A stretch of DNA of 64,000 nucleotides from Terrimicrobium sacchariphilum (GTDB lineage: Bacteria > Verrucomicrobiota > Verrucomicrobiia > Chthoniobacterales > Terrimicrobiaceae). Shown here piece by piece: positions 15,799-26,556 of this stretch. The stretch lies in the NCBI RefSeq assembly GCF_001613545.1, contig NZ_BDCO01000002.1, forward strand, positions 2,108,001-2,172,000, in the 5' to 3' direction. The notes beneath the pieces are model-generated. The model did no database searches, had not been told where the DNA came from, and saw nothing but the letters and a program-made list of their open reading frames with translations. Position 1 is the first letter of the stretch. Each line of letters opens with the position of its first letter. The translations under genes and the position numbers were made by a program.

Positions 15799-16641
15799 TT
15801 ACTGGACGGCCGGAGTATCGCCCGGAGCAGCGGTGGGAGCGATGTCCTTCGTCTTGAGGGAGTTCATGATGACGTAGAGCACTCCATCGAGATGGTCGGC
15901 ATCAGTGTGGTAGATATCCGTGACCCCGGCGGGCGGCTGCCACATGGCTGGCTGGAGAGCGGGGCCAAACTTCAGGTCGGTGATCGTGACCGTGGCGGAG
16001 AGATCCGGCTGCTTGATGGTAATGCGGCGTGGGAGGTAGCCCGGCCCGATCCACAACATGGCGCGAAAGCCTTCCGCCTTGGCTGCCCTGGCAAGATCAG
16101 GCATGAGGCCGGCCGTAATCAGGCGGCAATCCTCGCCATCGAGATTGCTGATCTCCGCCGTATCGGCGTTATAAATCGTGAAGAGGGCGGGGATAAAGGC
16201 GGCCTGCTGCGCAGTGAGCGGCAGAAAGATCGGGGTGCCCTTTTTTACTGTCTTGCCGGGCTTCACCTTGAACTGCTTGAGGAGGTACTCGACCTTGGCG
16301 CCGGGAACGGCCCAGACATCGTTGCCATTGCGGCAGACGGTGATTTCCTCACCGAGGACGGGAGCCTGGAGGCGGACTTTGTCCGGAAACTCGACGGCGG
16401 CTTTGAGAATGGAGCCTTCCATCTGCTTGGGCAGGTGGCCGGTGACCTCGGTCATCGTAAGTGTCATCACGCAGGCATTGTTGGTGCCCTTGCCGCCCGA
16501 CAAGAGGACCGGCATGAAAGGGGCAAGCACCCGACCGATCACGTCGTACGGATTGTCGCGAGGCGGGCCGTCCTGTGCGCGCAGGGTCGGGGAGCCAATG
16601 AGGACCGTGGCGGCAAGGACGCAGATGAGGCGGGCTGTCAT
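15799..16641 (-). CDS. Exported protein of unknown function, LolA-like appearance
   Basis: 280 residues with a signal peptide ending at LRAQ (about residue 23). The mature part has alternating beta segments (MTLTMTEVTG, KVRLQAPVLG, ITVCRNGNDVWAVPG) reminiscent of LolA/outer-membrane lipoprotein-sorting folds, then CRLITAGLMPDL and a predicted strand LPRRITIKQPD. No catalytic motif. AGGG seven nt before the ATG at 16641 supports the start. Operon leader of the PAP2 gene, which hints at an envelope-lipid role, but this is inference. Confidence 0.75.
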   Translation of the reverse strand: MTARLICVLAATVLIGSPTLRAQDGPPRDNPYDVIGRVLAPFMPVLLSGGKGTNNACVMTLTMTEVTGHLPKQMEGSILKAAVEFPDKVRLQAPVLGEEITVCRNGNDVWAVPGAKVEYLLKQFKVKPGKTVKKGTPIFLPLTAQQAAFIPALFTIYNADTAEISNLDGEDCRLITAGLMPDLARAAKAEGFRAMLWIGPGYLPRRITIKQPDLSATVTITDLKFGPALQPAMWQPPAGVTDIYHTDADHLDGVLYVIMNSLKTKDIAPTAAPGDTPAVQ

Positions 16642-16726
16642 GACGGCCCTACATAAGCAGGAAATGGTTGGGTGGCAAAAAGTTTAGTGACTCCGGGCGG
16701 GAGTTGGGCAAATCTTTGCCCCGGTA

Positions 16727-17494
16727 ATGATGGCAACTGGAATCACGCTGCCGCTGGCAACGGGTCTGGTGTACGCTTTTCTCGAATCGACCGTCGAGGG
16801 AAAGGCCGTGCTCCTGGGGCTCTTTCTGGCGTCTATCTTCAGCTGGTCGGTCATGGTGACCAAGATCCGGTACCTGAACTTCGCCAAAAGGCAGTCGGGA
16901 CGCTTTTCCGTGCTCTTTCACCGCGATCGCGCTCCGCTGCGCATTTACGAGCAGGGGCTTCGCTTTGAGGGTTCGCCCCTTTATGAGATCTACAAGGCGG
17001 GTTGCAGCGAGCTTTGCTTCCAGATGCTCGGGTCCACGGAGGTGGACGAGACTTTCCGCGCCCGGCTCGATAGCGCGGAGAAAATCTCCCCCTCGCAGAT
17101 GCGAGCCGTGACCGTGGCCATGGAGCGCGCGGTGGGCGAGGCGGGGCTGAAGCTCGAGTCGCAGATGATCATTCTTTCCACCGCCGTCAGCGGTGCGCCT
17201 TTCCTCGGCCTGCTCGGTACGGTCTGGGGCGTGATGGACGCCTTCTCCGGCATCGCCCAGTCGGGCAGTGCGAATCTCGCCGCCATGGCTCCCGGCGTTT
17301 CGGGCGCCCTGATCACCACGGTCGTTGGGCTGCTCGTCGCCATTCCGGCGATGTTTGGCTACAATTTCCTCGTCACCAGCGTGCGGTCGATGATCGTGCA
17401 GGCGGAGAATTTCGCCGCGGAGCTTTCCTCGGAGATCGAGCACAAGTTTGTGGATCACGGCGGACGCGAGCCGCGCAAATCCTACACGCACTAA
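16727..17494 (+). CDS. exbB: MotA/TolQ/ExbB-family proton channel protein
   Basis: 255 residues, tandem ATG start. Three membrane helices: about 8-40, about 145-170 and about 190-215. The conserved family block is STAVSGAPFLGLLGTVWGVMDAF followed by GVSGALITTVVGLLVAIPAMFGYN (stretches near residues 148-225). With the ExbD-like partner it would form a proton-driven motor energising the periplasm-spanning TonB-like protein two genes on. Could equally be a TolQ; the absence of tolA/tolB/pal nearby and the TonB-like third gene favour ExbB. Confidence 0.9.
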   Translation: MMATGITLPLATGLVYAFLESTVEGKAVLLGLFLASIFSWSVMVTKIRYLNFAKRQSGRFSVLFHRDRAPLRIYEQGLRFEGSPLYEIYKAGCSELCFQMLGSTEVDETFRARLDSAEKISPSQMRAVTVAMERAVGEAGLKLESQMIILSTAVSGAPFLGLLGTVWGVMDAFSGIAQSGSANLAAMAPGVSGALITTVVGLLVAIPAMFGYNFLVTSVRSMIVQAENFAAELSSEIEHKFVDHGGREPRKSYTH

Positions 17495-17497
17495 GCC

Positions 17498-17929
17498 ATG
17501 CGCCGCTTCAGCAGCCGCAATTCGCTCTCGACGCTCACGGAGTTGAACATCACTCCGCTGCTCGACCTGTGCTTTGTGCTCCTGATCATCTTCATGATCA
17601 CCACGCCGCTCATGGAAAACAGCATCGAGCTGGTGGTGCCATCGAGCTCGACCGCGAAGAGCGAGGTCAACCCTTCGCAGGTCCAGATGATCGAGATGGA
17701 TCGCAATGACAACATCAAGCTGAACGGCGAGGTGACATCGCTGGCGCTCCTGCCCGATCAGCTTGCCGCTCTGAAGGCTCAGGACCCGCAGATTGCCGTG
17801 GTCGTGCGACCAGACCGGGACCTTGCCATTCAGAAGTTCATCGGCGTAATGGATATCCTCAAACAAGTGGGCATCGCCAAGGTGGGCGTCATGACGCGCC
17901 CCGAGGATGCGGCGCCTCCCCGCAACTGA
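17498..17929 (+). CDS. exbD: ExbD/TolR-family biopolymer transport protein
   Basis: 143 residues. Short cytoplasmic N-terminus, one helix with the essential Asp in [22 protein letters not shown], then a periplasmic domain ending in [18 protein letters not shown]. The Asp carries the proton in the ExbBD/TolQR motor. Three nt after the exbB-like gene and 1 nt overlap (TGATG) with the TonB-like gene. Confidence 0.93.
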   Translation: MRRFSSRNSLSTLTELNITPLLDLCFVLLIIFMITTPLMENSIELVVPSSSTAKSEVNPSQVQMIEMDRNDNIKLNGEVTSLALLPDQLAALKAQDPQIAVVVRPDRDLAIQKFIGVMDILKQVGIAKVGVMTRPEDAAPPRN

Positions 17930-18984
17930 TGGGCGACCGCCAATTTCGGCGCAATTTCATCATCATCGCCCTCGTGCACATCCTCGTGCTGGGGGCGATC
18001 CTCTTCCTTGCCCGCCGCGAGATCAAGAAGCCGCAGGGCGAGGTGATCTGGATGGACCCAGGCACCTTCTCTGCTGCCGCCGCGGGTGATGCGGGAGCGG
18101 CCAATACGCCGGAACCTGAATCCAATCCGACGCCGGAACCGACCCCGGAGGCAGCGCCCGAGCCCACCCCTCCGCCGACTCCAGAGCCCACTCCGGAAAT
18201 GACTCCTCCGCCTCCGACCCCCGAACCAACCATGGAGGAGACGATCCCGCTGGCTACTCCGACGCCGACACCAACCCCGACGCCGACCCCCAAGCCAACC
18301 CCTACACCCACGCCCAAACCGACGCCGACTCCCACACCGAAGCCAACGCCTACCCCGACTCCAAAACCCACGGCGACGCCGACGCCTAAACCTACTCCGA
18401 AGCCGAGTCCCTCGGTGACGCCGAAACCGTCTCCGAAGCCAACGCCTTCCGCTTCGCCGAAGCCGAAGGCCAGCGCTTCGCCCAAGGCCTCGCCGAAAGC
18501 GTCGCCCAAGGCGAGTTCCTCGCCATCGGCGAAGTCGGACTCAGGGTCCTCCAAGGCCACTCCCAAACCGGGAGCCACGCCGGGCTCTGGTGGCGGAGCA
18601 AAGAACTCCTCTTCCGACAAGCCGACAAGCGGCAGCGAATCGGGGCCGGGGGGCGGAGCGTCATCCGGAAAACCGGGTGGTGGAGGCGGGAATGCTTCGC
18701 AGTTCGGCTGGTATCATGAGTTGATCCACGACCGTTTTTACAGCCAGTGGGAGCAGCCGACATCGATCTTCGACTCGGCAAAGAACTTCGTTTGTACCGT
18801 ACAAATCCGCATTAAGGCGGACGGTTCCATTGCCGAGGTGAAAATTGTGCGTAGCAGCGGCAATGTCGTGATGGATAATTCTGTGATGGAGGCGGCCAAG
18901 CGTGTTTCCCAAATTGACCCGCTCCCTTCCGGCCTCGGCAGCGGCGGCGAGTACACGGTGAATATCAATTTCGAGCTGCAATAA
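17929..18984 (+). CDS. TonB/TolA-like energy transducer with long Pro/Thr-repeat linker
   Basis: 351 residues. N-terminal anchor helix ([19 protein letters not shown]), a linker from about 62 to 260 that begins with PTPE and PTPK-type repeats and becomes Ser/Lys/Ala- then Gly-rich, and a C-terminal domain (about 265-351) with the TonB/TolA-type pattern [18 protein letters not shown]...[10 protein letters not shown]. The linker would span the periplasm as an extended rod. Overlaps exbD by 1 nt, completing an ExbB-ExbD-TonB operon. No TonB-dependent receptor lies in the window, so the partner is unknown; a TolA-like role is the alternative. Confidence 0.87.
   Translation: MGDRQFRRNFIIIALVHILVLGAILFLARREIKKPQGEVIWMDPGTFSAAAAGDAGAANTPEPESNPTPEPTPEAAPEPTPPPTPEPTPEMTPPPPTPEPTMEETIPLATPTPTPTPTPTPKPTPTPTPKPTPTPTPKPTPTPTPKPTATPTPKPTPKPSPSVTPKPSPKPTPSASPKPKASASPKASPKASPKASSSPSAKSDSGSSKATPKPGATPGSGGGAKNSSSDKPTSGSESGPGGGASSGKPGGGGGNASQFGWYHELIHDRFYSQWEQPTSIFDSAKNFVCTVQIRIKADGSIAEVKIVRSSGNVVMDNSVMEAAKRVSQIDPLPSGLGSGGEYTVNINFELQ
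18110..18460 (+). repeat. Low-complexity Pro-Thr coding repeat
   Basis: Degenerate 6-18 bp units encoding PT, PTPE and PTPK runs, with synonymous variation among copies (ccgacg, cctaca, ccaacc), so selection seems to act on the protein and not on identical DNA units. Forms the periplasm-spanning linker of the TonB-like protein and is prone to length change. Confidence 0.8.
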
Positions 18985-18991
18985 GTGGCAT

Positions 18992-19005
18992 ACGCCATTT
19001 GGCGT
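18992..19005 (+). terminator. Weak hairpin after the TonB-like gene
   Basis: ACGCCA-TT-TGGCGT is a perfect 14-nt palindrome 8 nt after the stop, followed at a short distance by GTTTTG. The stem is short and the U-tract imperfect, so terminator status is tentative. Confidence 0.35.
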
Positions 19006-19074
19006 GGCGTGTTTTGCGAGTTGATTGGCGTGATTTGCAAGTGAGAAAAGGCCAGGCGAAGCTATGGTGTGTCC

Positions 19075-20126
19075 ATGGCTAACACGAATGTCCGCGCGTA
19101 TGCGGCCCAAGACGCCGCTTCCACCCTCGCTCCCTTTCCCATCAACCGCCGGGACCCCGGTCCGCTCGATGTCGAGATCGACATTCTCTACTGCGGAGTC
19201 TGTCACTCGGACCTGCATCAGGCCCGCAACGAATGGCACAACACGATTTACCCTTGCGTGCCGGGTCATGAGATCGTCGGTCGCGTTGTGCGAGTCGGCG
19301 AGAAGGTGACGAAGTTCAAAGCCGGCGACCTGAGCGCGGTCGGATGCATGGTGGACTCCTGTCGCGAGTGCCCGAGCTGCAAGTCGGGTCTGGAGCAGTA
19401 TTGCCAGAACATCGCGACATTTACCTACAATAGCGAGGATCACCATCTTGGCGGACCGACCTTCGGCGGTTATTCCGACCGCATCGTGGTCGATCAGGAT
19501 TTTGTGCTTCGCGTACCGGAGGGTCTCGACCTCGCCGCGACCGCGCCGTTGCTCTGCGCGGGCATTACGACCTACTCGCCATTGCGCCATTGGAAGGTGG
19601 GGCCGGGCCAGAAGGTCGGCATCGTCGGCCTCGGTGGGCTGGGGCACATGGGCGTGAAGTTCGCCCACGCTTTCGGAGCGCATGTCGTGCTCTTCACCAC
19701 CTCACCGGGCAAGATCGAAGACGGTCTGCGTCTCGGTGCGGATGAGGTGGTCGTATCAAAGGACGCTGACGCCATGGCAAAGCACACCGCGAGTTTTGAC
19801 TTCATCCTCGATACGGTCTCGGCCCAGCATGACATCAATGCCTATCTCTCACTGGTAAAACTCGATGGCACGCTCACGCTGGTCGGGGTACCGGAGCATC
19901 CGCTGCCGGTGGCTGCCTTCAACGTCATCATGCCTCGTCGCAACTTTGCCGGTTCCGGTATCGGCGGCATCGCGGAGACCCAGGAGATGCTGGATTTCTG
20001 CGCCGAAAAGGGAATCACCTCGGACATCGAGATCATCCCAATCCAGAAGGTTAACGAGGCATGGGAGCGCCTGCTCAAGCAGGACGTGCGCTATCGCTTC
20101 GTCATCGACATGGCGTCGCTGAAGGC

Positions 20127-20130
<4 letters not shown>
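19075..20130 (+). CDS. Zinc-dependent NAD(P) alcohol dehydrogenase (YahK/cinnamyl-alcohol dehydrogenase type)
   Basis: 351 residues from the ATG at 19075. Reduces aldehydes to alcohols, typically with NADPH. Catalytic zinc ligands are visible in YCGVCHSD, PGHEIVGRV and LLCAGITTYSP; the structural zinc site is CRECPSCKSGLEQYC. The nucleotide-binding loop is GLGGLGHMGVK. All family residues are present and the length is normal. Its stop overlaps the AraC-type regulator start (ATGA), so the regulator is co-expressed and may control this gene and the following aldo/keto reductase. Confidence 0.93.
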
Positions 20131-22162
<2,032 letters not shown>

Positions 22163-22209
22163 TCGTCCCGGGAATTGCCTTTCTGCCTAACCGGCGGGAT
22201 AATGCGCTT

Positions 22210-22671
22210 ATGCCCGCCGGTTATCATCTCATCACGCCGGAAGATCTCACCTGGCGTCCATCGAATATGATGAAAGTCCCGAACGCCGATTACCTCGAGC
22301 GTACCGGGAGTGAAAAGATGGGGGCGCGTCTCTGGCGCATGCCGCCCAAGAGTGCCAACACGCTGCACAAGCACATCCGGGCCGAGGAGTTTTATTTCGT
22401 CCTGGAAGGAACGGGTAGGATGCGCATCGGGGATGATACCGTGACCGTACCGAAATATGGCGGCGTGTGGGTTCCTCCCGAGTTGATCCGGCAGCCCTTC
22501 AACGACACGGACGAGGAGGTGCTGTGGCTGATCTTCGGCGCACCCGAGGAACTGGAGTTTCTCCAGGGATCAAAGTCCCAGATGGATCTTTCACTGATTT
22601 ACCCGAGCGATCCGACCGTTCTGCCCAAGGAACTCGATGGCTTTGAGTGGCCGCCGAATGAAGACGGTTAG
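22210..22671 (+). CDS. Single-domain cupin protein
   Basis: 153 residues. Cupin motif 1 is HKHIRAEEFYFVLEGTGRMRI (His, His, Glu as metal ligands) and motif 2 follows as PKYGGVWVPPELIRQPFN, where the usual His is not obvious, so metal binding may be by three ligands. No signal peptide. 47 bp after the aldo/keto reductase and possibly in the same transcript; it overlaps the convergent EamA gene by 4 nt. Function could be sugar epimerisation, oxygenase or sensing; not resolvable. Confidence 0.85.
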   Translation: MPAGYHLITPEDLTWRPSNMMKVPNADYLERTGSEKMGARLWRMPPKSANTLHKHIRAEEFYFVLEGTGRMRIGDDTVTVPKYGGVWVPPELIRQPFNDTDEEVLWLIFGAPEELEFLQGSKSQMDLSLIYPSDPTVLPKELDGFEWPPNEDG

Positions 22672-23090
22672 CGTTTCGCGATAACGAGCAGTCCCGAGAG
22701 CATAAGCGACCCTCCGAGGATGGTCCGCCAGGTGATCTGTTCCTTCAGGATGAAGTAGGCGCAGACCACGGCAATGACCATGCTGCCCTTGTCGATCAGG
22801 GCGATAGTGGAGACCTGGCCATCCTTGAGCGCCTTGTAATAGAAGATCCACGAAAGTGAGGTCGTTACACCGGAGACGCCGAGCCAGAAGAGATTGTCGC
22901 GAGTCACCGTCGCGAGTTGTTGGGCGGGCACGACGACGAAGGCAAAGCCCAGGACGATGGCAAAGACAAAGCAGGTCCGGATCGCCAGGCCAAGTTCACC
23001 AGAAATTCCCGAGAGGCCCATCTTGGCGATCACCGAGGTCAGGCCCGCAAAAACCATCGAGATAATGGCATAAACCACCCAAGTTTTCAC
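22668..23090 (-). CDS. Half-size EamA (DMT) membrane protein
   Basis: 140 residues with a single EamA repeat (about five helices): VFAGLTSVIAKMGLSGI, SWIFYYKALKDGQVSTIALI and LKEQITWRTILGGSLMLSGLL. Typical of five-helix bacterial EamA proteins that work as dimers. The start is a GTG at 23090 with no clear ribosome site. The overlapping plus-strand ORF there is a shadow upstream of the porin gene. Substrate unknown. Confidence 0.85.
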   Translation of the reverse strand: MKTWVVYAIISMVFAGLTSVIAKMGLSGISGELGLAIRTCFVFAIVLGFAFVVVPAQQLATVTRDNLFWLGVSGVTTSLSWIFYYKALKDGQVSTIALIDKGSMVIAVVCAYFILKEQITWRTILGGSLMLSGLLVIAKR

Positions 23091-23177
23091 AAGGGAGATA
23101 GTTTCTCCAGAACAGCGGAAAATCCAGTCTCGTTTGGAATTGTCAAATTTCCAGTCCAGCCTAGGAGTCTTCCGGAG

Positions 23178-24620
23178 ATGTGCGCGAGGAGCCTTGGGAT
23201 CGGCGTCCGGTATATGCTGCGTGAGAGATTTCGCGCGGCTCTCGTTGCGTTAGCCTTGATATTGTCGGACAACGCCGGGGCTCAGATCGCGGCGGATGGC
23301 CGCACGGGAAGGGTGGGGCCGTTTCGAGGTGAGCAGACGACCTTCATGTTTCAGTGGAACATGTCGCCGGAGGACTATTTGCAAAAGAACTGGCTCGATC
23401 AGCCGCAGGCGCTGGGGGCGATTTTCGGCTTTCGGCTGTGGGCGCTGGAGCATGGCGTGACGCTGGCGGGCACGTATACAGGATCAGTCATGGGCGGTGT
23501 GCTGGGCGGCAAGTCGCAGGGCGCGGCCTACACGGATGTTTTCTTCATGAGCGCCATCCTGGACCTGGGCAAGCTGATCGGCCTGGAGGGTTGGTCGATC
23601 TCCATTTCCGCCCGGCAGACCGACGGAAGTTTCATCGCCGATATCGTGGGTTCCACGCCGCTGATGAGTCCTGTCTCCGAAGCCAATCGCAGCTTTCGCC
23701 TGGGGCAGCTTAGCCTAAGTTGGGAGGGCTTTGATGATAAGTTCCAGGTGTCGGCGGGACGGTTGGTCTTGAACAACACTTTTGCCCACATCCCGCAGTC
23801 GTCACTGTTTATGAATGCTTCGATGAGTGGCTATCCCGGAGCCATCTCCAATGACGTAGCTTTTACGGGAACGAATTCCGCGCGGTGGGGCGCGTTGGTG
23901 AATGTACAGCCGGTCGAGTATGCGTATTTTCTCGCCGGGGTGTTCAGCGCCGATACCTCGCTGGAGATCAATAGCGCTCACGGGTGCGATTTCTCGATGC
24001 GTCCGCGATCGGGGACGATCGAGATCATGGAGCTTGGCATGTATACGGGCACCTACAATGTGGCGTCCGACGGAAAGGAATCGCAGCTTTCCTCCACCGG
24101 TCCGGAGACGTGGTTCGGCGGAAACCCGGGAGCCTACAAGATCGGAGGCATTATCTCCACCGCGCCATATGATGACTTTCAGTCAGGCGATCAGGTCTGG
24201 GGAAACTGGGGGATGTACGCGACTGCGAGCCAGATGGTTTACCGGGAGCCCGGCGGCACGGGAGGGCAGGAGGGGCTGACTCTCTTTGGATCGGTGACCT
24301 ATTTCCCGCCGGATCGCAATTACGTGCCGTGGTTCTTCATGGGTGGAGCGTTCTATCAAGGGCTGGTTCCCGGGCGGGAACGCGATCAATGCGGCGTGGC
24401 GTTTTCCTGCGCGTTTTTCAGCGAGGATCTGAAGCGACTGGAGCAGTCCGTGGGCAATCCCGGCCCCACCAACGAAATGGCGCTGGAGTTTGCCTATTCG
24501 ATCTCGATTACACCTTGGGCTTATGTCACGCCGGACGTTCAGGTCCTGGTGAATCCGGGCGCGGCGGGAAGCTACCCGACGGCGGTAGTGGTCGGATTTG
24601 AGACCGGCATTACGTTCTAG
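23178..24620 (+). CDS. OprB-family carbohydrate porin
   Basis: 480 residues from the ATG at 23178, which has AGGAG 10 nt upstream; an ATG at 23214 is also in frame. Signal peptide with a long n-region and AALVALALILSDNAGAQ. The mature protein is a beta-barrel rich in aromatic strand ends, with OprB hallmarks (GSVMGGVLGG, ISISARQTDGSFIADIVG, LNNTFAHIPQ, and a terminal strand ending in Phe, GFETGITF). Likely passive sugar uptake across the outer membrane. Its 3' end overlaps the convergent MFS gene by 11 nt; the pair could form one uptake route. Confidence 0.88.
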   Translation: MCARSLGIGVRYMLRERFRAALVALALILSDNAGAQIAADGRTGRVGPFRGEQTTFMFQWNMSPEDYLQKNWLDQPQALGAIFGFRLWALEHGVTLAGTYTGSVMGGVLGGKSQGAAYTDVFFMSAILDLGKLIGLEGWSISISARQTDGSFIADIVGSTPLMSPVSEANRSFRLGQLSLSWEGFDDKFQVSAGRLVLNNTFAHIPQSSLFMNASMSGYPGAISNDVAFTGTNSARWGALVNVQPVEYAYFLAGVFSADTSLEINSAHGCDFSMRPRSGTIEIMELGMYTGTYNVASDGKESQLSSTGPETWFGGNPGAYKIGGIISTAPYDDFQSGDQVWGNWGMYATASQMVYREPGGTGGQEGLTLFGSVTYFPPDRNYVPWFFMGGAFYQGLVPGRERDQCGVAFSCAFFSEDLKRLEQSVGNPGPTNEMALEFAYSISITPWAYVTPDVQVLVNPGAAGSYPTAVVVGFETGITF

Positions 24621-25914
24621 GATACGGGACTCGGAACTCCCGTCGCCAACCGATCAGCGCCACTGCGCAGCCGGCGAGAAAGACCCCGCTGAGGATAATA
24701 CCGCCGCTCAGGCTCCCGAGTGATTGGGCGATCCAGCCGATGGCGACCGGGCTGATCAACGCTCCGGCAAATCCGGCGGCATTTACGAGAGGGATTCCCA
24801 CAGCCGCCTTTTCTCCAGCCAGGACCTCGGGAGGCAACCCCCAGAACGTCACGGAGAGCGACAGCATCGACGCAGTGGCGATGGTCATGAGACTGAGGAC
24901 CAGCCATCGATCCTGCACGATGCCGGCGAGACCGAACGCCACAGCAGCGGAGACTGCGGAGATCGCGGCCACGCGCCCGAAATCACGCGAGCGGTCGGCC
25001 ATACGACTCGCCACGACGATGGAGACTGATCCGAATGCCCACGGAATCGCGCTGATCCAGCCGATAACCTGCGGGCTCTCCCAGCCGGGCCGGCGCAGAA
25101 ACTGAGGCAGCCAGAGCACGATCCCGAACGTCCCGCCTACGAGTAGAAAATACGTGACGCACAATCGCCAGACGGCTGGTGACCGAAGAGTGATGAGTAT
25201 CTGTGCCCGATCCACTGGTCGAGGAGAGGCTCCGGCCAGGGTCGATGCGGCAGCAATCTCGGCCGCCTCCGTTTCCGACAGCCAGCGGGCCTCGCGTGGG
25301 GCATTCGGCAAAGTTGCGAGCATCCACAGGCCAACCAGGATTGACGGTGCACCTTCGCAAAACATGAGGGCCCGCCAGCTTTCGGATTCGGCTGGCGTGG
25401 CAAAGACAGTCATCAGCCAACCCGCCAGCGGTCCGCCTATGATTCCTGCAATCGGGACGCCCTGGCCGTAGATGGCCACAGTCTGGGTCCGCATCCGCGT
25501 AGGGAACCACCAGGAGAGATAAAGTACGATGGCCGGGACAAATCCAGCCTCGACCGCCCCAAGCAGGAACCGCGCGGCATAGAGCTCGGTCGGCGTACGA
25601 ACCAGCCCCGTGAGGCAGACAATCAGCCCCCATCCGATGGCGAGGATCCCGAGCCAACGCCGTGCGCCGATGCGCATGAGGCCGATATTGGCCGGGATCT
25701 GAAACAGAAGATATCCGATGGCAAAGCACGACCCTGCCCAGCCAAAGCCGACTGGTGAAAGGCCCAGTGACTCCTCCATCTGAAGTCCGGCGAAGGAGAT
25801 GTTAAATCGATCAAGGTAATTAAGGAGAAATGCGATCGAGATCGCGGGCAGGAGATGGCGAAGCACGCGATGCGTAAGATCATCCGGGATATCGGGTGTT
25901 TCTCCGGTATTCAT
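24610..25914 (-). CDS. MFS transporter, anion:cation symporter (ACS) type
   Basis: 434 residues, twelve predicted helices. NYLDRFNISFAGLQM in helix 1, the loop 2-3 motif around LMRIGARRWLG, and FLLGAVEAGFVPAIVLYLSWWFP match the ACS family (phthalate, tartrate, glucarate and hydroxyphenylacetate permeases). Substrate probably an organic anion or sugar acid. Faces a 0.6-kb upstream gap and converges on the OprB porin. Confidence 0.9.
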   Translation of the reverse strand: MNTGETPDIPDDLTHRVLRHLLPAISIAFLLNYLDRFNISFAGLQMEESLGLSPVGFGWAGSCFAIGYLLFQIPANIGLMRIGARRWLGILAIGWGLIVCLTGLVRTPTELYAARFLLGAVEAGFVPAIVLYLSWWFPTRMRTQTVAIYGQGVPIAGIIGGPLAGWLMTVFATPAESESWRALMFCEGAPSILVGLWMLATLPNAPREARWLSETEAAEIAAASTLAGASPRPVDRAQILITLRSPAVWRLCVTYFLLVGGTFGIVLWLPQFLRRPGWESPQVIGWISAIPWAFGSVSIVVASRMADRSRDFGRVAAISAVSAAVAFGLAGIVQDRWLVLSLMTIATASMLSLSVTFWGLPPEVLAGEKAAVGIPLVNAAGFAGALISPVAIGWIAQSLGSLSGGIILSGVFLAGCAVALIGWRREFRVPYPRT

Positions 25915-26556
25915 CCCCTTTTAGTGAGACCGCAGCCTAGCCGGGGATTTCGCGCTGACAATCTTTCCTCAGCGGACGGACCGGGATTTACGGCTACGAT
26001 TCCGCTGGATGGCAAAAGCAATGTACAGACTGCACCACAATGCGAACCCTCGGCGCGGTTGCTCGTGGGCAGGCGCGAAACCTGTCCAGTCATACGTGGT
26101 CACCCGTATACTGGCATATGGGGGGCGTACAAAGCGGTGTAAATCCGATATAGCTAATAGTCTCTATGTCGCATCGAAAGCTCATAGACCGCTATCCGAC
26201 GGGGTGAGTTGTGAATTTCATCAGGTAGGGTCGTGAGGATGTTTTTGGAGTGTTTGGGCGCGGGTGTCTTCCTCCCGGGTGAAGGAGTTCAGAGGCCGCG
26301 AAAGTCACGGCCTTTCGGCATGCTGGTACGATACTGCCGAGGTATGGCGGGGGAGTTTGCGGTCGAGGGAATGCGGTGGATTCGCCAGAGACTGAAGTCC
26401 TGTTTCGTGACCGGCCTGCGGAGGAGGATTGTCCTGGAATGAACGTTTAGTCTCAGCCGTTCTCAAGTCTTCATCTCGAATGCTTAGAGATGGTCTCCTT
26501 TGTCAAAATGTCCTGCGCTTGACCAAGTCTGGCTCTCTCCCTATCTGAAGAGGCGA
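25915..26556. other. Gene-poor region between MFS permease and MoxR/VWA cluster 1
   Basis: About 640 bp with no convincing gene. A 67-codon plus-strand frame from 26239 has Arg-rich, unbiased codon content and no homology I recognise. Between 26152 and 26196 two loosely similar 16-17 nt segments begin AGCTAATAG and AGCTCATAG. Since the two flanking genes diverge, promoters for both the permease and the large downstream cluster must lie here. I could not pick a reliable -35/-10 pair. Confidence 0.5.

Noticed and set aside
17889-18620. 243-codon minus-strand frame with a VGVGVGFG repeat, like a silk or antifreeze protein
   Set aside because: Mirror image of the Pro/Thr repeat in the TonB-like gene.
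22917-23177. N-terminal extension of the OprB porin frame
   Set aside because: Charged low-quality sequence antisense to the EamA gene; the ATG at 23178 has a good ribosome site and precedes the signal peptide.
26293-26315. AGGCCG/CGGCCT hairpin followed by TTTCGG as a terminator
   Set aside because: Six-bp stem with a nine-nt loop and only three T; too weak, and no gene ends nearby.
26239-26442. 67-codon plus-strand ORF before MoxR/VWA cluster 1
   Set aside because: Arg-rich, no homology recognised, no codon bias like the neighbours.
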